Positions 10,270 through 17,885 of a DNA stretch of 64,000 nt are shown one piece after another (position 1 is the first letter of the stretch; each line of letters starts with the position of its first letter). Below the pieces are notes generated by a model, which ran no database searches, had not been told where the DNA came from, and saw only the letters and a list, made by a program, of their open reading frames with translations. The position numbers and the translations under genes were made by a program. Source of the stretch: Qipengyuania vulgaris. Lineage in GTDB: Bacteria; Pseudomonadota; Alphaproteobacteria; Sphingomonadales; Sphingomonadaceae. The DNA lies in NCBI GenBank assembly GCA_000756795.1, contig CCSI01000001.1, forward strand, positions 682,001-746,000. Reading direction: 5' to 3'.

Positions 10270-11208
10270 TCAGCTTGCCCGGCGCACCACGCGGGTCAGA
10301 TCGAGTGCCCTTGCAACGAGCCCGTGATAGGCAGAGCGCGGCAGGAAGCATCGTAGCGCCTGCCGCGCTGTGACCTTCGGGCTCACCCCGCCTTTGAGCG
10401 GCCCCAAGGCCAGCATTTTCAGCGCGCGCATCTTGCTTGCAGGGGCGGTATGGAAAGCACCCACAGTGCCCTCATACGCATAGCGTCCGCGTTTCGAGAG
10501 CAGGCTCCAGGTCCGGAAATCGCGATAGTCGGCTTTCAGCGCGCCGCGATAATCTCCTGACCGGCCTTCTTTTGGAACATCGAACCAGATGCTCAGCGGC
10601 TCGTTCAGCATTTCCCACTTCACTCCCGCCGCTTCGATAGCGAGGCAAAAGTCGAGGTCCTCGCCGACGAGGATGTCGGGTTGGAACCGCGCATCGAGCG
10701 CTGATTGGCGATCGACGACGAGCTGTGAGCTCTGGATCATCTGGTTGCGCGAGAAGAAGTAGTTCTCGAGCGGCTCTCCTGCCTTCAACGGGGATGCAGG
10801 ACGAAGGGCAGTTCGCCCCTTCCCCCGATCGACAATGGCTGGCGCAAAGCCCGCGAAAGTCTTTCGCGCCCCGATCAGGTCGCGAAAGCGCTCGAGCTTG
10901 GTTGGCAGGAAGCGGTCATCACTGTCGAGAAATGCGAAGTATTGACCCTTCGCCAGCTCCATTCCCGTATTGCGCGCGGCCGCTGCCCCGCCGTTTTCCT
11001 GACGGTGGTAAATCATGCGGTCGTCGCCAAACCCCTCCAGCACCTGCTGCAAGTCATCAGCATCGCGAGAGCCGTCATCTACCACGACGATCTCGAAATC
11101 GTCGCATGTCTGGGCGCGGCAGGATGTAATTGCCTCGCCGATGACATCGGCCCTGTCATAGGCCGGGATGATAATCGAGAAGAAAGGCGCGCGCGGGCCG
11201 GCGGTCAT
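10270..11208 (-). CDS. Family 2 glycosyltransferase
   Basis: This 312 aa protein transfers a sugar from a nucleotide donor, probably to a surface glycan. The GT-A fold is clear: FFSIIIPAYDRADVIGEAI at the N-terminus, FEIVVVDDGSRD, GGAAAARNTGMELAKG, the DxD-type metal site FLDSDDRF near residue 95, and GEDLDFCLAIE downstream. No transmembrane helix is obvious. It lies alone between the nuo operon and an aldehyde dehydrogenase, so its substrate cannot be inferred from neighbours. Confidence 0.88.
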   Translation of the reverse strand: MTAGPRAPFFSIIIPAYDRADVIGEAITSCRAQTCDDFEIVVVDDGSRDADDLQQVLEGFGDDRMIYHRQENGGAAAARNTGMELAKGQYFAFLDSDDRFLPTKLERFRDLIGARKTFAGFAPAIVDRGKGRTALRPASPLKAGEPLENYFFSRNQMIQSSQLVVDRQSALDARFQPDILVGEDLDFCLAIEAAGVKWEMLNEPLSIWFDVPKEGRSGDYRGALKADYRDFRTWSLLSKRGRYAYEGTVGAFHTAPASKMRALKMLALGPLKGGVSPKVTARQALRCFLPRSAYHGLVARALDLTRVVRRAS

Positions 11209-11279
11209 GCTTGTGTTCCCGAATCGGGCAATAATCGCGCGGCCTTAGGCAATGCCGGTATGGGTGGAAAGACCCCCGC

Positions 11280-12710
11280 CTATTTCATCATCGTCTTCAC
11301 TGCCTTTTCGGTCGCCGGACCGTAGGGTGGCTTAAAACCGCCCAGCTTGGCGACATCGATCTTCGGCTGCGTGTAGACACTGCGCGCGTGGCTGAATTCG
11401 CGGAAGCCCTCGACGCCGTGATAGCTGCCCATGCCCGAGGGGCCGACTCCGCCGAACGGCAGGTCTTCCATCGAGACGTGGAAGATCACGTCGTTGACCG
11501 TCACGCCGCCGCTGATGGTGCGGTTGAGGACCTTCTCGCGCTCGCCGCTATCCTCGCCGAAATAGTAAAGGCCGAGCGGGCGGTCGTTCTCGTTCACATA
11601 ATCGATGGCATCGTCAATGGCCTTGTAGGTCTTCACGGGCAGGACCGGACCGAAGATTTCCTCCTGCATCGCCTTCATGTCGTCGGTCACGCCCTTGAGG
11701 ATCGTGAGCGGCATCTTGCGTGCATTGCTGCTGCCGAAATCCTCATTGCCCGGATTGACCTCGATCACCTCAGCACCCTTGTCGCGCGCATCGGAGACCA
11801 TTTCCTGCAGCCGGTCGAAGTGGCGGTCGGAAACGAGGCTCGCATAATCCTCGTTCTCGAGCATGGTCGGGTACATGTTGGCCGTGCCCTGCCATACGCC
11901 GTGGATAGCCTCGTCCTGCTTGCTTTCGGGCACATACATGTAGTCAGGCGCGAGGCAGATCTGTCCGGCGTTCATCATCTTGCCCATCGCAATCCGCTCG
12001 CCCGCCTTGGCGAAGTCCGCGCTTTCGCCGAGGAAGACCGGGCTCTTGCCGCCCAGTTCGAGCGTGACCGGCACGAGGTTCTTGGAGGCAGCTTCCATCA
12101 CCTTCTTGCCCGTCGCAGTCGAGCCGGTGAAGACGAGGTGATCGAAAGGCAGTTCGGAGAAGGCCGCTGCCACTTCCGGCCCGCCGGTGAAGACCGCGCA
12201 TTCATCGGCGCTGAAATATTCCTCGACCAGTTCCTTCATCATCAGGCTGGTCTTGCCGGTGAACTCGCTCGGCTTGATCATGGCTCGGTTGCCTGCCGCG
12301 AAGACCTGCATCAGCGGGCCGAAGGTCAAATTGACCGGGAAATTCCACGGGCTGAGGATGCCGATGACGCCCTTGGGCTCGTACCGCAGTTCCGCCTTCG
12401 CGCCGAGCAGGCCGAGCGGAAATTGCACGCTGCGCTTCTCGCTCTTCGACCACTTGTCGACGTGCTTGAGACAATATTTGCCGAAATTCACCGTGCCCGC
12501 GATGTCGGTAATCATCGACTGCATGGGCGAGCGGTTGCCGAAGTCGGCGTTCATCACCTTGCACAGATCGTCGCCATGTTCCTTAAGCAGGTTCATCGCG
12601 CGCTTGATGCGGTCCTTGCGGGCAGAGAGCGGTTCGGGCCGCGCCGCAGTGAACACCGCCCGTTGCTTGCGGAGTGTTTCTTCCATCGCAAGCTTCTGAT
12701 TATCCGCCAT
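11280..12710 (-). CDS. Aldehyde dehydrogenase, coniferyl-aldehyde-dehydrogenase-like
   Basis: This 476 aa NAD(P)-dependent dehydrogenase oxidises an aldehyde to its acid. It shows SPWNFPVNLTFGPLMQVFAAGN, the cofactor loop FTGSTATGKKVMEAA, ELGGKSPVFL, and the catalytic Cys in NAGQICLAPDY. The N-terminus lacks the long extension of classical ALDHs, and GQICLAPDY points to the coniferyl/long-chain aldehyde subgroup. ATG 12710 is preferred because GGGAG lies seven bases upstream; an ATG at 12731 would add seven residues. It is divergent from the thiolase, 90 bases away. Confidence 0.9.
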   Translation of the reverse strand: MADNQKLAMEETLRKQRAVFTAARPEPLSARKDRIKRAMNLLKEHGDDLCKVMNADFGNRSPMQSMITDIAGTVNFGKYCLKHVDKWSKSEKRSVQFPLGLLGAKAELRYEPKGVIGILSPWNFPVNLTFGPLMQVFAAGNRAMIKPSEFTGKTSLMMKELVEEYFSADECAVFTGGPEVAAAFSELPFDHLVFTGSTATGKKVMEAASKNLVPVTLELGGKSPVFLGESADFAKAGERIAMGKMMNAGQICLAPDYMYVPESKQDEAIHGVWQGTANMYPTMLENEDYASLVSDRHFDRLQEMVSDARDKGAEVIEVNPGNEDFGSSNARKMPLTILKGVTDDMKAMQEEIFGPVLPVKTYKAIDDAIDYVNENDRPLGLYYFGEDSGEREKVLNRTISGGVTVNDVIFHVSMEDLPFGGVGPSGMGSYHGVEGFREFSHARSVYTQPKIDVAKLGGFKPPYGPATEKAVKTMMK

Positions 12711-12800
12711 CGTATTCTCCCAAGGGTTCATGTTGCGCTGCAGCAGCACAATGCCTATCTCAACGCGCAGATATTCCAGACAAGAAGGACCAGCACAAGC

Positions 12801-13997
12801 ATGTCTCAGTTCAGCGCATCCGACCCCGTCGTCATCCTGTCCTACGCCCGCACTCCGATGGGCAGCATGCAGGGGGCGCTGGCAGACGTTTCGGCGACCG
12901 ACCTCGGCGCGACGGCAGTGAAAGCGGCGGTCGAGCGTTCGGGCGTGGCAGCGGACAAGTTCGACCGCACCTATATGGGCTGCGTACTTCCGGCAGGCCT
13001 CGGCCAGGCCCCTGCCCGCCAGGCCTCGATCAAGGCCGGCCTGCCAAAATCTGTGCAGGCAACCACGGTCAACAAGGTCTGTGGCAGCGGCATGCAGACG
13101 GTCATCATGGGTGCAGAAGCCCTCGCCAGCGGCACCATCGACTATGTCGTCGCCGGCGGCATGGAGAGCATGACCAACGCGCCCTACCTCCTCAAGAAGC
13201 ACCGCAGCGGCGCGCGCATCGGCCATGACACGACCTACGACCACATGTTCCTCGACGGGCTGGAAGACGCCTATGAGGAAGGCCGCGCCATGGGCACCTT
13301 CGCGCAGGACACGGCAAACGAATACCAGCTGACCCGCGAGCAGATGGACGACTACTCCATCGAATCACTGCGCCGCGCCAATGCCGCAATCGAAAGCGGC
13401 GCCTTCGCCGACGAAGTGGTCGGCGTGACCTATTCAACGCGCAAGGGCGAAGTGACCGTCGACACGGACGAAGCACCCGGTCGCGGCAATCCGGACAAGA
13501 TCCCCCAGCTCCGCCCTGCCTTCGCCAAGGACGGCACGATTACGGCTGCAACTTCCTCGTCGATTTCGGACGGTGCGGCAGCTGTCGTGCTGACGCGCGA
13601 AAGCGTCGCGAAGGAAAACGGCCAGCAGCCGGTCGCGAAGATTATCGCCATGGCGGCCCACGCGCAGGAGCCGAGCGAGTTCACCGTCGCCCCGGTTGGT
13701 GCCATCAACAAGGTGCTCGATAAGGCAGGCTGGTCGGCCGAAGATGTTGACCTTTGGGAAGTCAACGAGGCTTTCGCCTGCGTCGCCATGTTCGCTATGC
13801 GCGACATCGGCATCCCGCACGAGAAGATCAACGTCAACGGCGGCGGAACGGCGCTCGGCCACCCCATCGGCGCCAGCGGCACGCGCATCATCGTGACGCT
13901 GCTCAATGCTCTTAAGTCGCAGGGCAAGAAGCGCGGCGTCGCCTCGCTCTGCATCGGCGGCGGCGAAGCTACTGCGGTGGCTGTCGAGCTCGCCTGA
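12801..13997 (+). CDS. Acetyl-CoA acetyltransferase (thiolase)
   Basis: This 398 aa thiolase catalyses reversible condensation of two acetyl-CoA or thiolytic cleavage. All active-site elements are visible: nucleophile Cys94 in VNKVCGSGMQ, WEVNEAFACVAM, the His in GGGTALGHPIGASG, and the second Cys in SLCIGGGEATA. The start at 12801 (MSQFSASDPVVILSYARTPM) gives the exact family length; the frame stays open for 470 more codons upstream, antisense to the dehydrogenase. It could act in polyhydroxyalkanoate, ketone-body or fatty-acid metabolism; no other gene of these pathways is adjacent. Confidence 0.95.
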   Translation: MSQFSASDPVVILSYARTPMGSMQGALADVSATDLGATAVKAAVERSGVAADKFDRTYMGCVLPAGLGQAPARQASIKAGLPKSVQATTVNKVCGSGMQTVIMGAEALASGTIDYVVAGGMESMTNAPYLLKKHRSGARIGHDTTYDHMFLDGLEDAYEEGRAMGTFAQDTANEYQLTREQMDDYSIESLRRANAAIESGAFADEVVGVTYSTRKGEVTVDTDEAPGRGNPDKIPQLRPAFAKDGTITAATSSSISDGAAAVVLTRESVAKENGQQPVAKIIAMAAHAQEPSEFTVAPVGAINKVLDKAGWSAEDVDLWEVNEAFACVAMFAMRDIGIPHEKINVNGGGTALGHPIGASGTRIIVTLLNALKSQGKKRGVASLCIGGGEATAVAVELA

Positions 13998-14037
13998 CCC
14001 GCACTTTCTTGCCAATCCTCTCCGAGAGGCGCATGAT

Positions 14038-14065
14038 CCGGTCGATCCCCGAGAAGATCGACCGG
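14038..14065 (+). terminator. Hairpin after the thiolase gene
   Basis: A perfect 10 bp stem (CCGGTCGATC / GATCGACCGG) with an eight-base loop lies 41 bases past the thiolase stop. It has only two T residues after it, so it is either a weak intrinsic terminator or a leader structure of the following lipoprotein gene. Confidence 0.5.
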
Positions 14066-14108
14066 TTCGCTGCTGGAGTCGCATCCATACCTTGGAGAGG
14101 ATTACTCT

Positions 14109-14507
14109 ATGAAAAATCTCGTAGCGCTCACCGCAATTGCGGCGCTGGCGGCCTGTTCGCAGGCCGAGGAACCCGACGCCGTCGAAACTACCTCGGTTGT
14201 CGAGCCGGAAACTGACCAGAATTTCGACCAAATGGAACCCGGTAGCTATGTCGCTACCTATCCGGACGGTTCCGAGGTCTCCTTCACCACTACCGCCGAC
14301 GGCACCTGGACTGCCAGCGATGGCGACGGCGAGACTTCGTCCGGAACGTTCGAGCAGCGCGATGGCAAGAACTGCTTCACCAGCGAACCCGCGGCCGAAA
14401 CCGATAGCTGCTGGACCGAGCGCGTGATGAACGACGACGGTAGCTGGACCTCGACCAACGATGCCGGTGTGACAGTGACCGTGCGTCCGGCAGGTACGAG
14501 CGGCTAG
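14109..14507 (+). CDS. Small lipoprotein, first of three tandem paralogs
   Basis: This 132 aa protein begins MKNLVALTAIAALAACSQAE, a lipoprotein signal with lipobox L-A-A-C. An acidic Thr/Glu linker leads to a small domain with repeated aspartate-glycine turns: YPDGSEVSF, ADGTWTASDGDGE, a Cys in GKNCF, and a second in DSCWTE, then DDGSW and VTVRPAG. The two Cys, the CWT motif and the final TVR are shared with the next two genes. A GAGAGGA ribosome-binding site lies seven bases upstream. Function unknown. Confidence 0.85.
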   Translation: MKNLVALTAIAALAACSQAEEPDAVETTSVVEPETDQNFDQMEPGSYVATYPDGSEVSFTTTADGTWTASDGDGETSSGTFEQRDGKNCFTSEPAAETDSCWTERVMNDDGSWTSTNDAGVTVTVRPAGTSG

Positions 14508-14530
14508 ATTGCTCGAAATATCCCGGACCC

Positions 14531-14561
14531 TTCCCCGCATCTGTTGCGTTGGTGCGGGGAA
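14531..14561 (+). terminator. Hairpin between lipoprotein genes 1 and 2, abutting the ribosome-binding site
   Basis: TTCCCCGCA (14531-14539) pairs with TGCGGGGAA (14553-14561). The right arm runs into AAGGGGAA, which is the likely ribosome-binding region of the next gene (ATG 14574). It may terminate or attenuate read-through from gene 1, or partly mask the start of gene 2. Confidence 0.45.
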
Positions 14562-14573
14562 AGGGGAACCGAG

Positions 14574-14984
14574 ATGAAAAAATTCCTGTTTATCGCTGCT
14601 TGCAGCGCGCTTGCTGCCTGTGGTTCGAACGAGGCCGAAGAGCCGGTCGAGCCGATGGATACTACTGCGACTGCCGGAACGACCGATACGGCGACTACCA
14701 GCCAGATGACTGGCACTTACGAGATGACAATGGATGACGGCACCGTTGTCCGCCAAACAATCAACGCCGACGGAAGCTATGTCGACACCGACCTCGAGGG
14801 CAATGAACTCGAGCGCGGAACCTGGCGCCAGCAGGGCGACCAGCTTTGCCTCGACGATGCAGGACCGGGCGCAGAGGAATGCTGGACGGGCAGCACCGCC
14901 GGCCCCGATGGATCCTTTGAAGCGACCGGCGCCGACGGTACCAGCGTAACGGTTCGCCGTGTTGACGACACTGCGGCCATGTAA
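14574..14984 (+). CDS. Small lipoprotein, second of three tandem paralogs
   Basis: This 136 aa protein begins MKKFLFIAACSALAACGSNE, with lipobox L-A-A-C at C16. A Thr-rich linker leads to the same small domain as its neighbours: TYEMTMDDGTVV, NADGSYVDTD, LERGTWRQQGDQLCLDD, EECWTGS, GPDGSFEATGADGTSVTVRR. Two Cys flank a fixed spacing as in the paralogs. ATG 14574 is taken because it starts the signal peptide; an in-frame ATG at 14544 lies before it, within the hairpin. Function unknown. Confidence 0.85.
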   Translation: MKKFLFIAACSALAACGSNEAEEPVEPMDTTATAGTTDTATTSQMTGTYEMTMDDGTVVRQTINADGSYVDTDLEGNELERGTWRQQGDQLCLDDAGPGAEECWTGSTAGPDGSFEATGADGTSVTVRRVDDTAAM

Positions 14985-15010
14985 GGCAGTCATCGCGCTT
15001 TAAACGTGAT

Positions 15011-15036
15011 AAGGGCGGTCCATACGGGCCGCCCTT
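15011..15036 (+). terminator. Rho-independent terminator after the second lipoprotein gene
   Basis: AAGGGCGG (15011-15018) pairs perfectly with CCGCCCTT (15029-15036). The stem can extend through a T-G wobble to 11 bp around an ATAC loop, and CTGTTTC follows. It lies 27 bases past the lipoprotein stop and just before the third paralog. Confidence 0.75.
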
Positions 15037-15055
15037 CTGTTTCGGGAGACATGTC

Positions 15056-15451
15056 TTGCGCATGATGTTGCCAATTGCCGCCCCCCTTGCCCTTGCTGCT
15101 TGCGGCCAAGATGCGGAGCCCCAAGAACAATCCGACCGCACAATCGCGGCGTCTCCCGAGTTCTTCTCCATGGCGCCCGGTACTTACGACATCGTGGGCG
15201 ATGATGTGGTTTATGCGACAAGCGAACTTCGCGAAGATGGTACCTACGTCGACAGCGCCGAAGGACAGGAAGTGGGCCGCGGTACATGGACTGCAGATGG
15301 CCCGAATGTCTGCTTCGACCCCGAAGGCTACGGCGACGACCAGCAGGAACGCTGCTGGACCAACTCCCCCATGGCGGAGGACGGCAGTTTCGTAACGACA
15401 CGCGACGATGGTAGCGAGAGCTACACGGTACGTCCGCGCACCCCCGAGTAA
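15056..15451 (+). CDS. Small lipoprotein, third of three tandem paralogs
   Basis: This 131 aa protein begins MRMMLPIAAPLALAACGQDA, with lipobox L-A-A-C. The mature domain repeats the paralog pattern: GTYDIVGDD, EDGTYVDSAEGQEVGRGTW, NVCFDPE, ERCWTNS, EDGSFVTTRDDGSESYTVRP. I favour a TTG start at 15056 because GGGAG ends seven bases before it; the ATG at 15062 would sit 13 bases from that site and lose two residues. It is convergent with the SH3 gene, stop against stop. Confidence 0.82.
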   Translation: MRMMLPIAAPLALAACGQDAEPQEQSDRTIAASPEFFSMAPGTYDIVGDDVVYATSELREDGTYVDSAEGQEVGRGTWTADGPNVCFDPEGYGDDQQERCWTNSPMAEDGSFVTTRDDGSESYTVRPRTPE

Positions 15452-15919
15452 TCAGGGCTCGCCCGCACCCCATAGTTGTTCCTGGCGAACATAACCGCTG
15501 CGACTGCCGACGCTGAATTCGCACCACCCGCGCCCGCAATCTCCCAGCACACCCACGACCCCAGGCTCGAGCCGCCACTTGATGGTCGACCCTCCATCGG
15601 CGTCTTCTCGCATAGGGGCCGGTCCTTCGCCGACAACAAGCGCTCCACGCTCGGGATTGAGTTGGCGCTGCGCCACCCAGCCCTGTGTTCCGTCGGGTTC
15701 CTGGATAAGCCGCCAGCCTTCCAGCACGCGGATGACCTTCACCGGCAATCCCTTGCGGCGATAGACCCAGTCGATCTTGTATTCCTTGCTCGGGCCGACA
15801 CGCAAGTTGGTCTCGTCGTAACGCAGGGTTGCCCAATAAGGAACCTCACGCTCCTGCGCCTGCGCAGGCACGACAAACAGCACAAGCGCTGCAAAACCAA
15901 GGAAAATCCGGTGAAACAT
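15452..15919 (-). CDS. Secreted bacterial SH3-domain protein
   Basis: This 155 aa protein has a signal peptide (MFHRIFLGFAALVLFVVPA, cut after AQA near residue 21). It then carries a bacterial SH3 fold: TNLRVGPSKEYKIDWVYRRK, LPVKVIRVLEGWRLIQEPDG and TQGWVAQRQL. A second SH3-like half runs to the C-terminus (EPGVVGVLGDCGRGWCEFSV, SGYVRQEQLWG). Such proteins are periplasmic and thought to bind peptidoglycan peptides or other ligands. No enzyme domain is attached. It is divergent from the dehydrogenase at 16005. Confidence 0.85.
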   Translation of the reverse strand: MFHRIFLGFAALVLFVVPAQAQEREVPYWATLRYDETNLRVGPSKEYKIDWVYRRKGLPVKVIRVLEGWRLIQEPDGTQGWVAQRQLNPERGALVVGEGPAPMREDADGGSTIKWRLEPGVVGVLGDCGRGWCEFSVGSRSGYVRQEQLWGAGEP

Positions 15920-16004
15920 GCCCCACTCTCAATACAAGCAGCAACGCTCCCCTACAAGCGCTGCTTGACCGCTCCATTGCCAAAAGCGTAGCGGTCTGGA
16001 TTGC

Positions 16005-17027
16005 ATGGTTACGACAACATCCGAAGCCGCTCCCGAAAAACGCCTGACCCGCAAGCCGCGCGTCGTCGTCACCCGTCGCCTTGGCCCCGCGGTCGAGGAC
16101 CGGATGGCGGAACTGTTCGAGGTGCGCACCAACGCAACCGACATGCCGCTCACGCGCGAGCAGCTCATCGAGGCGATGCAGGATTGCGACGTGCTGGTCC
16201 CCACGGTCACCGACCGCATCGACGCGGAAATGATTGACCAGGCAGGCGACAATTTGCGGCTCATCGCCAATTTCGGTGCAGGCACCGAGCATATCGACCT
16301 CGACGCGGCGGCTGCGCGGAAAATCATGGTTACGAACACCCCCGGCGTTTTCACCGACGATACTGCCGACCTCACCATGGCCGGTATCATCGGCGTGCCG
16401 CGTAGGGTCCGCGAAGGTGTGCAGCTCATCCGCAGCGGGGAGTGGACTGGATGGGCGCCGACTTCGATGCTTGGCAGCAAGTTGGGCGGCAAGACGCTCG
16501 GCATTATAGGCATGGGGCGTATAGGACAGGCCGTCGCCCACCGGGCCCGCGCTTTCGGTCTCGAAATCGCCTACCATAACCGCAAGCGTCTGCCCGAAGC
16601 CATCGAGCGCATGTTCGGCGCGACCTATGTCGAGAGCGTGGACGAGCTTGTCGCGCAGGCCGACATCCTGACGCTCCACTGTCCCTACAGCGCCGAGAAC
16701 CATCATCTCATCGATGCGCGCCGCCTCTCGTTGATGAAGGAAGGCGCCAGCCTCATCAACACCGCGCGAGGCGACCTCGTCGACCAGGAAGCGCTGATTG
16801 CAGCACTGGAAAGCGGCCACCTCGCTGGTGCCGGGCTCGACGTCTATCCCGACGAGCCCAACGTCGATGAGCGCCTCATCCGCCACCGGAATGTGATGAC
16901 CCTCCCCCATATCGGCAGCGCGACGCGCGAAGGCCGCGAGGATTCGGGCCATAAGGTCATCGCCAACGTCCGCATGTGGGCCGACGGCCACCGCCCGCCC
17001 GACCAGGTGCTGAGCGGGCTCGGTTAA
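16005..17027 (+). CDS. D-isomer-specific 2-hydroxyacid dehydrogenase (glyoxylate/hydroxypyruvate reductase-like)
   Basis: This 340 aa NAD(P)-dependent dehydrogenase of the D-2-hydroxyacid family has the nucleotide-binding loop GIIGMGRIGQAVAHRARAF near residue 165. The catalytic triad is Arg in NTARGDLVDQE, Glu in DVYPDEPNV, and His in LPHIGSATREGRE. NFGAGTEHIDLDAAAAR and the spacing resemble glyoxylate reductases, but the substrate is not certain. The ~18-residue N-terminal lead is basic and Thr-rich. It is followed by an unrelated small gene 43 bases later. Confidence 0.92.
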   Translation: MVTTTSEAAPEKRLTRKPRVVVTRRLGPAVEDRMAELFEVRTNATDMPLTREQLIEAMQDCDVLVPTVTDRIDAEMIDQAGDNLRLIANFGAGTEHIDLDAAAARKIMVTNTPGVFTDDTADLTMAGIIGVPRRVREGVQLIRSGEWTGWAPTSMLGSKLGGKTLGIIGMGRIGQAVAHRARAFGLEIAYHNRKRLPEAIERMFGATYVESVDELVAQADILTLHCPYSAENHHLIDARRLSLMKEGASLINTARGDLVDQEALIAALESGHLAGAGLDVYPDEPNVDERLIRHRNVMTLPHIGSATREGREDSGHKVIANVRMWADGHRPPDQVLSGLG

Positions 17028-17070
17028 CGCCTCTTGCCCTCACCGCTCCAAGCTGTAAGCGATTGCGGCC

Positions 17071-17499
17071 ATGGACGAATTCTCAGCCAAGATCGAAGCG
17101 CTCGAACATCTCTGGATGCGCAGCTGGGCGCAGCGCGACCGCAATCAGATGAAGGCGCTCGCGTCGAAGGATTTTATCTTCCTGCTGGGTTCGCAGACCC
17201 CTGCCATCCTCGACCGTGCAAGCTGGCTGGAAGCCGCCACCACCCGCTTCCGCTGCAACGGCTATCGCTTCGACGAGGTCTACGTCCGCCGCCACGGCAA
17301 TATCGCCGTCTTCGCTACCCGCATGACACTCGACGCGACGATGGGCGACCACGAATGGTCGGGCGAAACCTGGCTCATGGACTTATGGCAAAAAGGCAAG
17401 GTGCGCCGCAAGTGGCGCATAGTCGAGCGCACACTGTCGCGTCCCGACACTGATGCCAAGATGCCCGATGCCATCAGGTCGATGCAGCTCTGGCGTTAA
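17071..17499 (+). CDS. NTF2-like/SnoaL-type protein (DUF4440-like)
   Basis: This 142 aa protein has the cone-shaped NTF2-like pattern: an N-terminal helix (AKIEALEHLWMRSWAQRD), DFIFLLGSQTPAILDRASWLE, then strand-rich segments VYVRRHGNIAVFATRMTLDA and ETWLMDLWQKGKVRRKWRIVERTLSR. Family members include small enzymes and binding proteins, so no activity can be assigned. No signal peptide is seen. Confidence 0.75.
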   Translation: MDEFSAKIEALEHLWMRSWAQRDRNQMKALASKDFIFLLGSQTPAILDRASWLEAATTRFRCNGYRFDEVYVRRHGNIAVFATRMTLDATMGDHEWSGETWLMDLWQKGKVRRKWRIVERTLSRPDTDAKMPDAIRSMQLWR

Positions 17500-17503
17500 A
17501 TGT

Positions 17504-17881
17504 TTATGGTACGTGGACAGACCAGATCTCGACCCTAATCTCCGAATCAAGACGCAGCTTGGCGTGAAGAGCAAGGTCGCTGACCTCTTCGGCTTTCGTA
17601 GTCAAATCCACGATCGCGCTCCAGCAGCCATTGGAATGGCATGAATAGCAAGAGCGTTCCCACACGCGTGCATGGAGCAGCGAAAGTTCCTCTCCGTAAT
17701 CGGCAACACTCGATTCTATGAACTGGGCGAGCTCGACATCAAGCGGCTCGACTTCGGGAATGTCGACGCACTGGAGCCGATAGTCGCCCTCTGCAAAAGC
17801 TGCAGCTACCTTTTCGAAAATCGGTCTCAATTCGATCGGTATTGGATGTTCGCCATCATCTTCGATGAGAACGACTGCCAA
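17504..17881 (-). CDS. Conserved hypothetical protein, possibly DUF7668-like
   Basis: This 125 aa acidic cytoplasmic protein contains ADYGEELSLLHARVWERSCY, GCWSAIVDLTTKAEEVSDLA and a C-terminal IRVEIWSVHVP. The arrangement recalls small DUF7668-type proteins of unknown function, but I am not certain of the family. Four Cys occur, three of them close together (SCYSCHSNGC). The start appears to be TTG at 17881, four bases after the stop of the flavoprotein gene upstream, with a G-rich stretch about nine bases before it, so the pair are probably co-transcribed. Confidence 0.65.
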   Translation of the reverse strand: MAVVLIEDDGEHPIPIELRPIFEKVAAAFAEGDYRLQCVDIPEVEPLDVELAQFIESSVADYGEELSLLHARVWERSCYSCHSNGCWSAIVDLTTKAEEVSDLALHAKLRLDSEIRVEIWSVHVP

Positions 17882-17885
17882 CGCC

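Noticed and set aside
11388..12800. Long plus-strand open frame in front of the thiolase, antisense to the aldehyde dehydrogenase
   Set aside because: It is an antisense shadow of a clear dehydrogenase in high-GC DNA; the composition is Arg/His/Asp-rich and shows no family motif. The thiolase starts at 12801.
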